Positions 1 to 5,265 of a DNA stretch of 6,380 nucleotides are shown here, piece after piece. The notes below the pieces were generated by a model. It saw only the letters and a list, made by a program, of their open reading frames with translations. It was not told the origin of the DNA and did no database searches. Each line of letters starts with the position of its first letter. The first letter of the stretch is position 1. Both the position numbers and the translations under genes were made by a program. The stretch is from Spirochaetaceae bacterium (GTDB taxonomy: Bacteria; Spirochaetota; Spirochaetia; Treponematales; Breznakiellaceae): NCBI GenBank assembly GCA_031258335.1, contig JAIRMY010000087.1, positions 1 to 6,380 on the forward strand. Reading direction: 5' to 3'.

Positions 1-73
1 GCTGATTCTCTGTACGGATTCAGGATAACTAGCCAGCCCTCTTGTTGTGGCTCATTTCTCATTTTTCATTGTT

Positions 74-129
74 GCCTACAGGTGGTTCGCTCCCCCGGCA
101 GACTCGCAAACTGCCTACCGGCGGCTTGC
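74..129. repeat. Imperfect GC-rich direct repeat with internal hairpin
   Basis: Two 17-base copies (74-90 and 113-129) begin GCCTAC and differ at four positions, with a period of 39 bases. Between them GGCAG (97-101) can pair with CTGCC (111-115). A 14-base piece of this region (94-107) recurs exactly at 6359-6372, and the second copy recurs with one mismatch over 14 bases at 5252-5265. It therefore belongs to a dispersed intergenic repeat family. Function unknown. The surrounding 1-185 stretch shows no convincing gene. Confidence 0.5.
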
Positions 130-161
130 GGCGGCTCTTACAGTCTATCCCCAATCCGCGC

Positions 162-180
162 TATACTCTTTCTAAGGAGG
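162..180 (+). promoter_or_regulatory. -10-like box and strong RBS for the Rpn-type remnant
   Basis: TATACT at 162-167 matches five of six bases of the sigma-70 -10 consensus, but no good -35 lies at the right distance. AAGGAGG at 174-180 is a near-perfect Shine-Dalgarno sequence, five bases before GTG at 186, and it fixes that start. A start at the usual distance from the -10 box would give a very short leader. The RBS is convincing; the promoter is tentative. Confidence 0.4.
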
Positions 181-673
181 AAGTCGTGATAACAATCAGT
201 GAAACAGATGACCCTGTAGATATTTGCATGGATAATGTCTTTAAGCCGGTTTTCACAAAAGACTCCTCGCAATCCCGGATAGCCTTGTCGAAACTGCTGT
301 CGGCGGTGATAGGGCGCGAATTGATCGTCATTACCATCACCGCCAACTAACCGCCCATAGACATCATACGCGACAGGCAGATACGCTTTGAGATAACCTG
401 CAAAGCGGAAGATGGAAGCCTCATAAACGTGGAAATATCGCTGAACCCTGACAACTTCGAGCCCGTGCGCCTTGAGTTTCATGCGGGAAAACTGTTTACC
501 GGCCAGGATATACGCGGCAAAGACAGGACGTATGACGACCTGAAATACACGTACCAAATATCCTTTTTGGTAAAGGGACGGTTTTTTTCAGGGGATAATT
601 TTTTGCAAAATTTCGAATATTACGACAAGGAGCGCGGTGTATCGCTTGGAGGGAGGACGCGGATGAACCTCCT

Positions 674-698
674 CCGCCCTGAAGGGCGGGGTATCAGA
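674..698 (+). repeat. Hairpin unit, copy 1
   Basis: Stem CCGCCCT (674-680), loop GA, stem AGGGCGG (683-689): a perfect 7-bp GC-rich stem, followed by GGTATCAGA. It matches copy 2 at 23 of 25 positions. It lies inside the 665-673/719-727 inverted repeat of the insertion element. Confidence 0.7.
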
Positions 699-793
699 TG
701 AGCGCTACATCATTTCAGAGGAGGTTCGTTCTGTAAGGAAATTTATCATATGGGGGGTCTACTACCAATTTTTGTAAGTGCTTCTGATTCTAA

Positions 794-818
794 CCGCCCT
801 GAGGGGCGGGGTATTAGA
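794..818 (+). repeat. Hairpin unit, copy 2
   Basis: Stem CCGCCC (794-799) pairs with GGGCGG (804-809) around a TGAG loop, followed by GGTATTAGA. One of the two differences from copy 1 weakens only the loop-closing pair (T-A to T-G), so the fold is kept. It overlaps the right arm (815-822) of the second inverted repeat of the element. Confidence 0.7.
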
Positions 819-1110
819 CCCCAAGAGCAGAATAATCACTGTCGAGTTGGCGAAACTGGAATACCTGTTGGGTGTGCCTGTGGGGAAAATGAACGGCACT
901 GAAAGGTGGGCGTTCTATTTCCGGTACATAAGGGACAAGGGGAAGCGTGAAAAGATAAACGAGATAATTAAGTACGAGGAGGGTATAGAGATGGCAACAG
1001 AAGTATTGATGACGATAAGCAGGGACGAGATAGAGCAAGCGCGGCTAAGGAGCGAGCTCAAATACGAGTTGGACACCCAGAGCCGCATAGCCTACGCGGA
1101 AAATAGACTG

Positions 1111-1194
1111 CGTCAGGCACAGGAGGAAGTCCGTCAGGCCCAAGAGAAAGCCCGTCATGCCCAAGAGGATGCCCGTCATGCCCAAGAGGAAATC
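1111..1194 (+). repeat. Four tandem 21-bp repeats encoding coiled-coil heptads
   Basis: The units are 1111-1131, 1132-1152, 1153-1173 and 1174-1194. Each starts CGTCA and encodes RQAQEEV, RQAQEKA, RHAQEDA and RHAQEEI in turn. The 21-base period matches one helical heptad, so copy-number change would lengthen or shorten the coil without a frameshift. The last two copies are closest in DNA sequence, which suggests recent duplication. They lie in the C-terminal part of the nuclease remnant. Confidence 0.9.
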
Positions 1195-1313
1195 CTAAAA
1201 CTGGTAGAAGCGGGCTTCACAGCGGAACAGATAAAAGAACGGCTAAAAGCAGAATAACAAATAAGCCCGGCAAGGGAAGCCCGCCCAAAAGGTGGCTGAC
1301 ACCAGGGCGTGTT

Positions 1314-1490
1314 TCATGGGGAAGCGCAACGCGAAAGTCTTTTTTCTATGTTTGCGAGGATACTATCAAGTTCGGTGATGCGTATCAGTATAAGCGCCGT
1401 GTTTTTTTGTTCGAGTTTGTCGCAAGTCCTGTCCAGCATGGTTTGGAACAAAACCTCGCCGCCGGGCGGTGTAGATAGAACGCCGCTCAT
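1314..1490 (-). CDS. 58-aa small protein, predicted helical/coiled-coil, unknown function
   Basis: ATG at 1490-1488 overlaps the stop of the upstream small gene as ATGA (1490-1487), a classic translational-coupling arrangement; stop at 1316-1314. The protein begins MSGVLSTPPGGE, a flexible Gly/Pro start. Residues about 13-54 follow, with regularly spaced Leu/Ile among charged residues (LEQKN, ITELDSILANIEKRL), consistent with an amphipathic helix or coiled coil. There is no membrane segment. Cys lies at about 23 and 55. I recognise no family. It has little ribosome binding sequence of its own, so expression probably depends on the gene before it. An open frame on the opposite strand (1309-1530) lacks an RBS and looks like a shadow. 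Real gene status is moderately supported by the overlap and the upstream RBS, not by homology. Confidence 0.5.
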   Translation of the reverse strand: MSGVLSTPPGGEVLFQTMLDRTCDKLEQKNTALILIRITELDSILANIEKRLSRCASP

Positions 1491-1627
1491 TTTATGGGTA
1501 AACCTGACGCCGGCTCGGAAGGTTTCATGACTGTTGACCGTTCTTCGGCTTTCAATGAAGTATCCAATGAACGTATGAAAGTTACAGCCGCTATAAGAGC
1601 AATAAGAACCAGCACAAGTTTCCGCAT
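1487..1627 (-). CDS. 46-aa membrane-anchored small protein, unknown function
   Basis: ATG at 1627-1625 is preceded by GGAG six bases upstream, a good ribosome binding site. The protein starts MRKLVLVLIALIAAVTFIRS: two basic residues and then about 15-16 hydrophobic residues, so an uncleaved signal anchor or a signal peptide without a clear cleavage site. There is no lipobox Cys. The remaining 26 residues are polar (about 20-46, ending SGLPIK) and would probably face the periplasm. The gene starts 64 bases downstream of the stop of the M23 peptidase gene on the same strand and overlaps the next small gene by the ATGA tetranucleotide. The three may form one transcript. Leader peptide, small membrane regulator or phage-derived gene are all possible; nothing here decides between them. 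Confidence 0.55.
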   Translation of the reverse strand: MRKLVLVLIALIAAVTFIRSLDTSLKAEERSTVMKPSEPASGLPIK

Positions 1628-1656
1628 CGCTTTCTCCAAAAATCTAATCGGTCAAA

Positions 1657-1672
1657 GGTAATTCAAATTACC
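1657..1672 (-). terminator. Short perfect hairpin between the M23 gene and the small genes
   Basis: GGTAATT (1657-1663), loop CA, AATTACC (1666-1672) is a perfect 7-bp palindrome. On the minus strand it is followed only by TTTG, and the stem is AT-rich, so it is at best a weak terminator or attenuator that might reduce transcription into the small-gene pair. It could also be a protein-binding operator. Tentative. Confidence 0.3.
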
Positions 1673-1691
1673 CGTTGCTTTAAGTTTAGCA

Positions 1692-2858
1692 TCAACGCTT
1701 TATATATTCTAGTGGATTGACGGCTCTGCCGTTTTTGTAGATAGCGAAATGCAGGTGAGAGCCTGTACTCCGCCCCGTGTTGCCGACCTGCCCTATCAAT
1801 TCCCCCTGGCCTACCAGTACGCCTTCTTTTACGTTTGTTGAATTGAGGTGGGCGTACATACTTTGGAAGCCGCCGCTGTGGGTGACGATGACATAGTTGC
1901 CGAATACAGAGTTGTACGCTGCCGTTGTTACCTTGCCGTCCGCCGCGGCTTTGACCGGCGTTCCCGTATTCGCGGATATATCTATGGCGTTGTGATAACG
2001 GCGCTGCCCGGTGAAAGGATCTTTGCGCCAGCCAAACGGTGAACTTAAGCGTCCGCGTACAGGGTACAGGAATAGTTCACCCAGCGCCATCTTGAGGTCG
2101 TCGGAGCGCATTCTGGCGCCCGGCAGGAAGAGTATATCGCCGGTCTTGATGTTGTCATCCTGAATGTCATTGGCATCGAGAATTGCTTCAACGGCTACGT
2201 TGGTCTTGTCCGCTATCTTCTGGTAGGTGTCGCCTTTTACCACAGTGTAGGGAATCCCGTCCATGTTCGGGATGCGGAGAATTTCGCCTTCACGAAGCAG
2301 GCGGGCGTTCTGCATATTGTTGGAAGCTATTATCGCATCCAGTGAAAGGGAGTGGGCGGCGGCGATTTCTGATACGCTGTCCCCTTTTTTGACGGTATAG
2401 TTACTCCATGAAAAGACTTCGTTTACCGCGACCGGAAGCTGTTCGGCCTGTGGTATATGGTCAGGCAGCGAGCCCAAAGCGTAAGCCAGCATCTTTTTCC
2501 GGGTATACGCATCCGCTTCCGGGTTGATATTTATGCCTTCGTCGCGCCAGAGCAGGGCGTAGTATGAAAAGATACACATAGCTATAAAGCATACGCCAAA
2601 GATTATAACCTGAGGGGAAAACAGCTTTTTGGCAGTGTCAACGGTATGAACATAGGAGTAAGCGCTATCCAACTCTGCCGCATCTTCATATACCGGCGCT
2701 TCCAGTTTCTGACGAGGGGGCGGAAGCCGTTTCTTTTGAACAGGTCTTTGATGAATCTGCTCCAAATTTTTTAGCGCCGTATTTCCCTGAACCGTATATC
2801 CGCTTTTGCGGCGTACAACACGCTGCGATTTTAGTACGCTGTCTGTAATATTCATCAT
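1692..2858 (-). CDS. Membrane-anchored LysM and M23 metallopeptidase-domain protein (peptidoglycan endopeptidase)
   Basis: The 388-residue protein has a Pro/Lys-rich cytoplasmic N-terminus (about 1-80) and one transmembrane segment (about 83-104, PQVIIFGVCFIAMCIF). Two LysM domains follow (about 154-198, YTVKKGDSVSEIA; about 204-248, YTVVKGDTYQKIA), which bind glycan strands. A C-terminal M23/LytM domain covers about 262-388. All M23 active-site residues are visible: zinc ligands H289 and D293 (YHNAID), and H370 of the HLH motif; catalytic H337 (YAHL) and H368. Unlike EnvC/NlpD-type activators with lost residues, this one should be an active peptide-crosslink hydrolase acting in the periplasm, though this is inferred from the residues alone. 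The start at ATG 2858 (ATG 2855 follows at once) has no clear Shine-Dalgarno, so the exact start is uncertain. It is divergent from the signal peptidase/PBP operon and is followed on its strand by two small genes. Confidence 0.93.
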   Translation of the reverse strand: MMNITDSVLKSQRVVRRKSGYTVQGNTALKNLEQIHQRPVQKKRLPPPRQKLEAPVYEDAAELDSAYSYVHTVDTAKKLFSPQVIIFGVCFIAMCIFSYYALLWRDEGININPEADAYTRKKMLAYALGSLPDHIPQAEQLPVAVNEVFSWSNYTVKKGDSVSEIAAAHSLSLDAIIASNNMQNARLLREGEILRIPNMDGIPYTVVKGDTYQKIADKTNVAVEAILDANDIQDDNIKTGDILFLPGARMRSDDLKMALGELFLYPVRGRLSSPFGWRKDPFTGQRRYHNAIDISANTGTPVKAAADGKVTTAAYNSVFGNYVIVTHSGGFQSMYAHLNSTNVKEGVLVGQGELIGQVGNTGRSTGSHLHFAIYKNGRAVNPLEYIKR

Positions 2859-2867
2859 ACTGCTTTA

Positions 2868-2896
2868 TCGACATTGAAACAGACTTAGTTTATACT
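2868..2896 (+). promoter_or_regulatory. Sigma-70-type promoter for lepB and the PBP gene
   Basis: TCGACA (2868-2873) and TATACT (2891-2896) each match five of six consensus bases and are separated by the ideal 17 bases. Transcription would start near 2903, just before the GAGGGAAG ribosome-binding region (2907-2914). It lies in the short gap divergent from the M23 gene, whose own promoter must overlap it and is not evident. Confidence 0.6.
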
Positions 2897-2926
2897 GGAA
2901 CTTGTTGAGGGAAGTTGCCGCCAAAA

Positions 2927-3343
2927 ATGAGCGCCGTGAATACGAAAAGAAAAGAAAACGCCGCGATAATCAGCACGATCATTGCCGCCTTGAGCGCCGC
3001 GTGTATGCTAAAAATATTTTTTTTCGATTTCATGATAACGCAGGGCGAGTCTATGTCGCCCACCATACAAACCGGCGCCGTGCTGGTAATAAACCGCCTT
3101 GCCTACGGTTTCAAGCCGCCTCTGTATAAAAAGTACCTGTACCGATGGGCGTTGCCGGACAAAGGGAATATCATCGTTTTTTACACTCCGGCGGGAGATT
3201 TGGCGGTAAAACGTTGCGCGGAAGTGCTGGGAGACGGGCGTTTTGTGGCGCTGGGGGATAACAGTCTCGAATCTTACGATTCTCGTTCTTACGGGCCTGT
3301 TCCGCTTGATAACATACTTGGCAGCGTCATTGGAATAAAATAG
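2927..3343 (+). CDS. lepB: Signal peptidase I (S26A family), minimal form
   Basis: The enzyme cleaves signal peptides from exported proteins at the outer face of the inner membrane by a Ser/Lys dyad. From ATG 2927 it is 138 residues, with one N-terminal transmembrane segment (about 12-35). The nucleophile S42 is in GESMSPTI (SMxP box), the general base K95 in LAVKRCAEV, and the conserved last box reads GDNS...YDSRSYGPV (about 110-126). It lacks the long insert of E. coli LepB and resembles the short bacterial type. The start is ambiguous: TTG at 2915 is in frame and better spaced from GAGG (2907-2910), giving 142 residues, whereas ATG 2927 lies far from it. The stop TAG directly abuts the ATG of the PBP gene, so the two are surely co-transcribed and probably translationally coupled. 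Family assignment is firm; whether it is the housekeeping or a dedicated peptidase cannot be told. Confidence 0.9.
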   Translation: MSAVNTKRKENAAIISTIIAALSAACMLKIFFFDFMITQGESMSPTIQTGAVLVINRLAYGFKPPLYKKYLYRWALPDKGNIIVFYTPAGDLAVKRCAEVLGDGRFVALGDNSLESYDSRSYGPVPLDNILGSVIGIK

Positions 3344-5242
3344 ATGGGACAGAATCACGGAAAGTTCTATCTGCCTCCGAAAAAATCCAGATTCATAGGC
3401 TTTATCATTTTTTTAGCGGTTATTACAGGGGCGGTAATCGCGAAATACGCCGTTTTGATGCTCTCCCCAATAGAGAACACCCCGCCAAGGTTGTATATAA
3501 CGGCGGATAGGGGACAAATACTCGACAGGAACGGCAGAATTCTTGCGATACAGACCCGTTTTGGCAATGTTACCGTATGGCGGCCTCAAGTCAGAGATAC
3601 GGACGCGCTTGCCGTCGTCTTATCCCCTATCCTCGGTATGCGCGAGACGGAAATCATAGACAAAATAAAACTTTCCGTAGCGGATTTTATATACCTGAAA
3701 AAACAGGTTGACCAGGATACAGTGCGTAGAATATCCGATCTTTCCCTTGCGGGGGCTATAGACGGCGTGAGCATAGAGCCTGTAATGGGCAGAATTTACC
3801 CCGAAGGCCCCCTTGCGGGCCAAATAATAGGCTTTACCGGCGATGAAAACACCGGTCTTTCCGGCATAGAGTATGCGCTTGACGGGGAACTCAGGGCAAA
3901 AGCCGGAAATACGCCGGAAACCGCCGGCGGAATAGCGGGAAATCAGGTTGTATTAACGATAGACACCACGATTCAGTATATGCTCGAAGATATAGCGGAA
4001 AAGACCGCCGCCGAAAACCGCGCGGAAGCGGTGATGCTGCTTGCCATGGATCCGCGTTCCGGCGAAATACTCGGCGCGGCTTCTACGCCTCGTTTTGACC
4101 CTAACCGTTTCAAAGAAAGCGGGGACGAGGAGCGTATGATACGTCCCGCAGTCTGGGCTTATGAACCGGGCTCGGTTTTTAAGGTTTTTTCGCTTGCCGC
4201 GATAATGGATACCGATGCAGTTACCCCGCGGAGCGCTTTTTACTGCGACGGCGCGTACGAGTATACAACGAATCTTGGCGAGCGCATCGTGATAAAATGT
4301 CTTGGCGAACACGGTTCCGTTGACCCGCGCAAAATCATCACCTATTCATGCAACGCCGGGGCTGCCTATGCATCCGACACACTTGGCAAGACTGTATTTT
4401 ACGATGGCATACGCAGGCTGGGGTTCGGGGAAAAGTCAGGTTCAGGGCTGCCGGGAGAGACGGCGGGCTTTCTCCGCCCTCCGGAGCGCTGGTCGGAACG
4501 GACAAAGCCGACCATAGCGATGGGACAGGAAATAGCGGTATCCGCCCTGCAAATGCTGCAAGCCGCCACCGCGATAGCAAACGACGGCGTGATGGTAACG
4601 CCGCACGTTGTGTTGCAAATAGAAGACTCTGGCGGGAAAAATCCGCGAAAGCCAAGACTGCCCGACCCGCGCCGTGTGCTAAAACCAGAGACGGCACGGG
4701 AAATGCGCTCCTATATGGCTGATGTAACCTCGACTTCGGGTACCGGTTACCGCGCCAACGTGGGAGACATACAGCTTGCCGTCAAAACCGGCACCGCCCA
4801 GATCATAGACAGCAAGACGAACCGCTATTCGGACACGGACTTTATAGCAAGCTGCATAGCGTTGCTCCCAGCCGAAGAACCGGCGCTTGCGCTGTACATA
4901 GTGATTATCAAACCGAAAGGCGCTTCTTATTTAGGAGGGCGCATCGCCGCTCCACCTATACGCGAAGCCGCCGAAGCGCTGATAAACTACATAGGCATCC
5001 CGCGCGGCAGAAACCCGACGGCTGTGCATCCCGGCACTATACGCCTTCAATCCAGCCCTCCGCCGTTCATCGCCGACATCATACCGGACCTCACAGGTTA
5101 CTCCAAACGCCAACTGCTCCCGCTGCTACTCCGCGACGACCTCCAAATCAACCTGAACGGAGACGGCTATGTAACTAGGCAGAGCCCGGCCCCCGGCAGT
5201 CAGCTTGCCCCGGACACCGTTATCCAGCTTGAATTGGAGTAA
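3344..5242 (+). CDS. Class B penicillin-binding protein (FtsI/SpoVD-type transpeptidase) with C-terminal PASTA domain
   Basis: This is a D,D-transpeptidase that cross-links peptidoglycan stem peptides and is the target of beta-lactams; septal (FtsI-like) use is likely. The 632 residues comprise a short cytoplasmic start, one transmembrane anchor (about 16-40), a dimerisation/pedestal domain (from about 51, with DRGQILDRNGRILA, to about 195) and the transpeptidase domain (about 200-550). All three active-site motifs are present: S277-V-F-K280 (catalytic Ser), S335-C-N337 and K481-T-G483. A single PASTA-like domain ends the protein (about 576-632, PDLTGYS, then YVTRQSPAPGSQLAPDT), as in PBP2x and SpoVD. 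ATG 3344 follows the lepB stop with no gap and has no clear ribosome binding site, implying coupled translation. No dcw neighbours (rsmH, ftsL, murE) are seen, so the symbol ftsI is not assigned. Family is certain; the cell-division role is inferred. Confidence 0.95.
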   Translation: MGQNHGKFYLPPKKSRFIGFIIFLAVITGAVIAKYAVLMLSPIENTPPRLYITADRGQILDRNGRILAIQTRFGNVTVWRPQVRDTDALAVVLSPILGMRETEIIDKIKLSVADFIYLKKQVDQDTVRRISDLSLAGAIDGVSIEPVMGRIYPEGPLAGQIIGFTGDENTGLSGIEYALDGELRAKAGNTPETAGGIAGNQVVLTIDTTIQYMLEDIAEKTAAENRAEAVMLLAMDPRSGEILGAASTPRFDPNRFKESGDEERMIRPAVWAYEPGSVFKVFSLAAIMDTDAVTPRSAFYCDGAYEYTTNLGERIVIKCLGEHGSVDPRKIITYSCNAGAAYASDTLGKTVFYDGIRRLGFGEKSGSGLPGETAGFLRPPERWSERTKPTIAMGQEIAVSALQMLQAATAIANDGVMVTPHVVLQIEDSGGKNPRKPRLPDPRRVLKPETAREMRSYMADVTSTSGTGYRANVGDIQLAVKTGTAQIIDSKTNRYSDTDFIASCIALLPAEEPALALYIVIIKPKGASYLGGRIAAPPIREAAEALINYIGIPRGRNPTAVHPGTIRLQSSPPPFIADIIPDLTGYSKRQLLPLLLRDDLQINLNGDGYVTRQSPAPGSQLAPDTVIQLELE

Positions 5243-5251
5243 CACCCCCAC

Positions 5252-5265
5252 GCCTAGCGGCGGCT
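5252..5265. repeat. Dispersed GC-rich repeat piece at the convergent junction
   Basis: GCCTAGCGGCGGCT differs at one base from the copy at 113-126. It fills most of the 22-base gap between the PBP and ilvC stops. The gap contains no T-tract hairpin that would act as a terminator. Confidence 0.4.

Larger units (their letters stand above)
664..832. mobile_element. 169-bp non-autonomous insertion element with two hairpins (IS200/IS605-like MITE/PATE candidate)
   Basis: The element sits inside the nuclease gene between the codons for GGRTR and IITVEL. Its length (169) is not a multiple of three, and it carries an in-frame TGA at 699-701. It holds two direct copies of a 25-base hairpin unit (674-698 and 794-818) 120 bases apart. 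Each is nested with a longer-range inverted repeat: 665-673 pairs with 719-727, and 754-761 pairs with 815-822. The junction leaves at most a 2-base ambiguity (AT), so there is no real target-site duplication. GC-rich subterminal palindromes and lack of a target duplication are known traits of IS200/IS605 elements and their transposase-less derivatives. The family assignment is inference. No transposase is encoded. Exact ends are uncertain by about two bases. Confidence 0.7.
186..1257 (+). pseudogene. PD-(D/E)XK nuclease-family transposase (Rpn/PDDEXK_2-like), disrupted by a stop codon and an insertion
   Basis: Members of this family are predicted DNA endonucleases linked to recombination and mobile DNA. 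Three pieces form one protein of about 300 codons. Piece 1 (GTG 186, after a strong RBS) has the family start DNVFKPVF and ends at an in-frame TAA (348-350, codon 55), probably a former GAA, since translation resumes in the same frame as PPIDIIRDRQIRF. Piece 2 runs to SLGGRTR at 662 and holds the nuclease core: E69 (RFEIT) and E83 (NVEIS). Family members usually have Asp at the first site and a Lys or Gln two residues after the Glu, so the core may already be degenerate. A 169-bp insertion then shifts the frame. Piece 3 resumes at 832 (IITVELAKLEYLL) and ends in a coiled coil, four heptads and a final AEQIKERLKAE. Taking out the insertion restores a seamless GGRTR-IITVEL join. A residual separate product from GTG 778 is possible but has no RBS. 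Gene identity is confident; loss of function is inferred from two independent lesions. Confidence 0.85.

Noticed and set aside
138..557. 139-codon open frame on the minus strand
   Set aside because: It is antisense to the Rpn-type nuclease remnant, whose family motifs, RBS and frame are clear on the plus strand. The translated product has no recognisable motif.
674..818. Rho-independent terminators
   Set aside because: The two GC-rich hairpins are not followed by T tracts and occur as a repeated pair inside an insertion element.
1111..1194. CRISPR-like array
   Set aside because: The repeats are contiguous 21-base units without spacers and encode heptads in frame, so they are a coding tandem repeat.
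1258..1313. Terminator between the nuclease remnant and the small genes
   Set aside because: The stretch is GC-rich with a direct repeat of AGCCCG, but I could not find a stable inverted repeat followed by a T tract on either strand.
1309..1530. 73-codon plus-strand open frame
   Set aside because: It starts at GTG without an RBS and lies opposite the two overlapping small genes, which have an RBS, an ATGA overlap and a membrane anchor.
2902..3129. 75-codon plus-strand frame overlapping the start of lepB
   Set aside because: It starts at TTG in a different frame from the signal peptidase, is very Arg/Lys-rich and is explained as an out-of-frame reading of lepB.
3953..4312. 119-codon minus-strand open frame (and another at 4338-4697)
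   Set aside because: Both are antisense to the PBP transpeptidase domain and lack RBS and domain signals.
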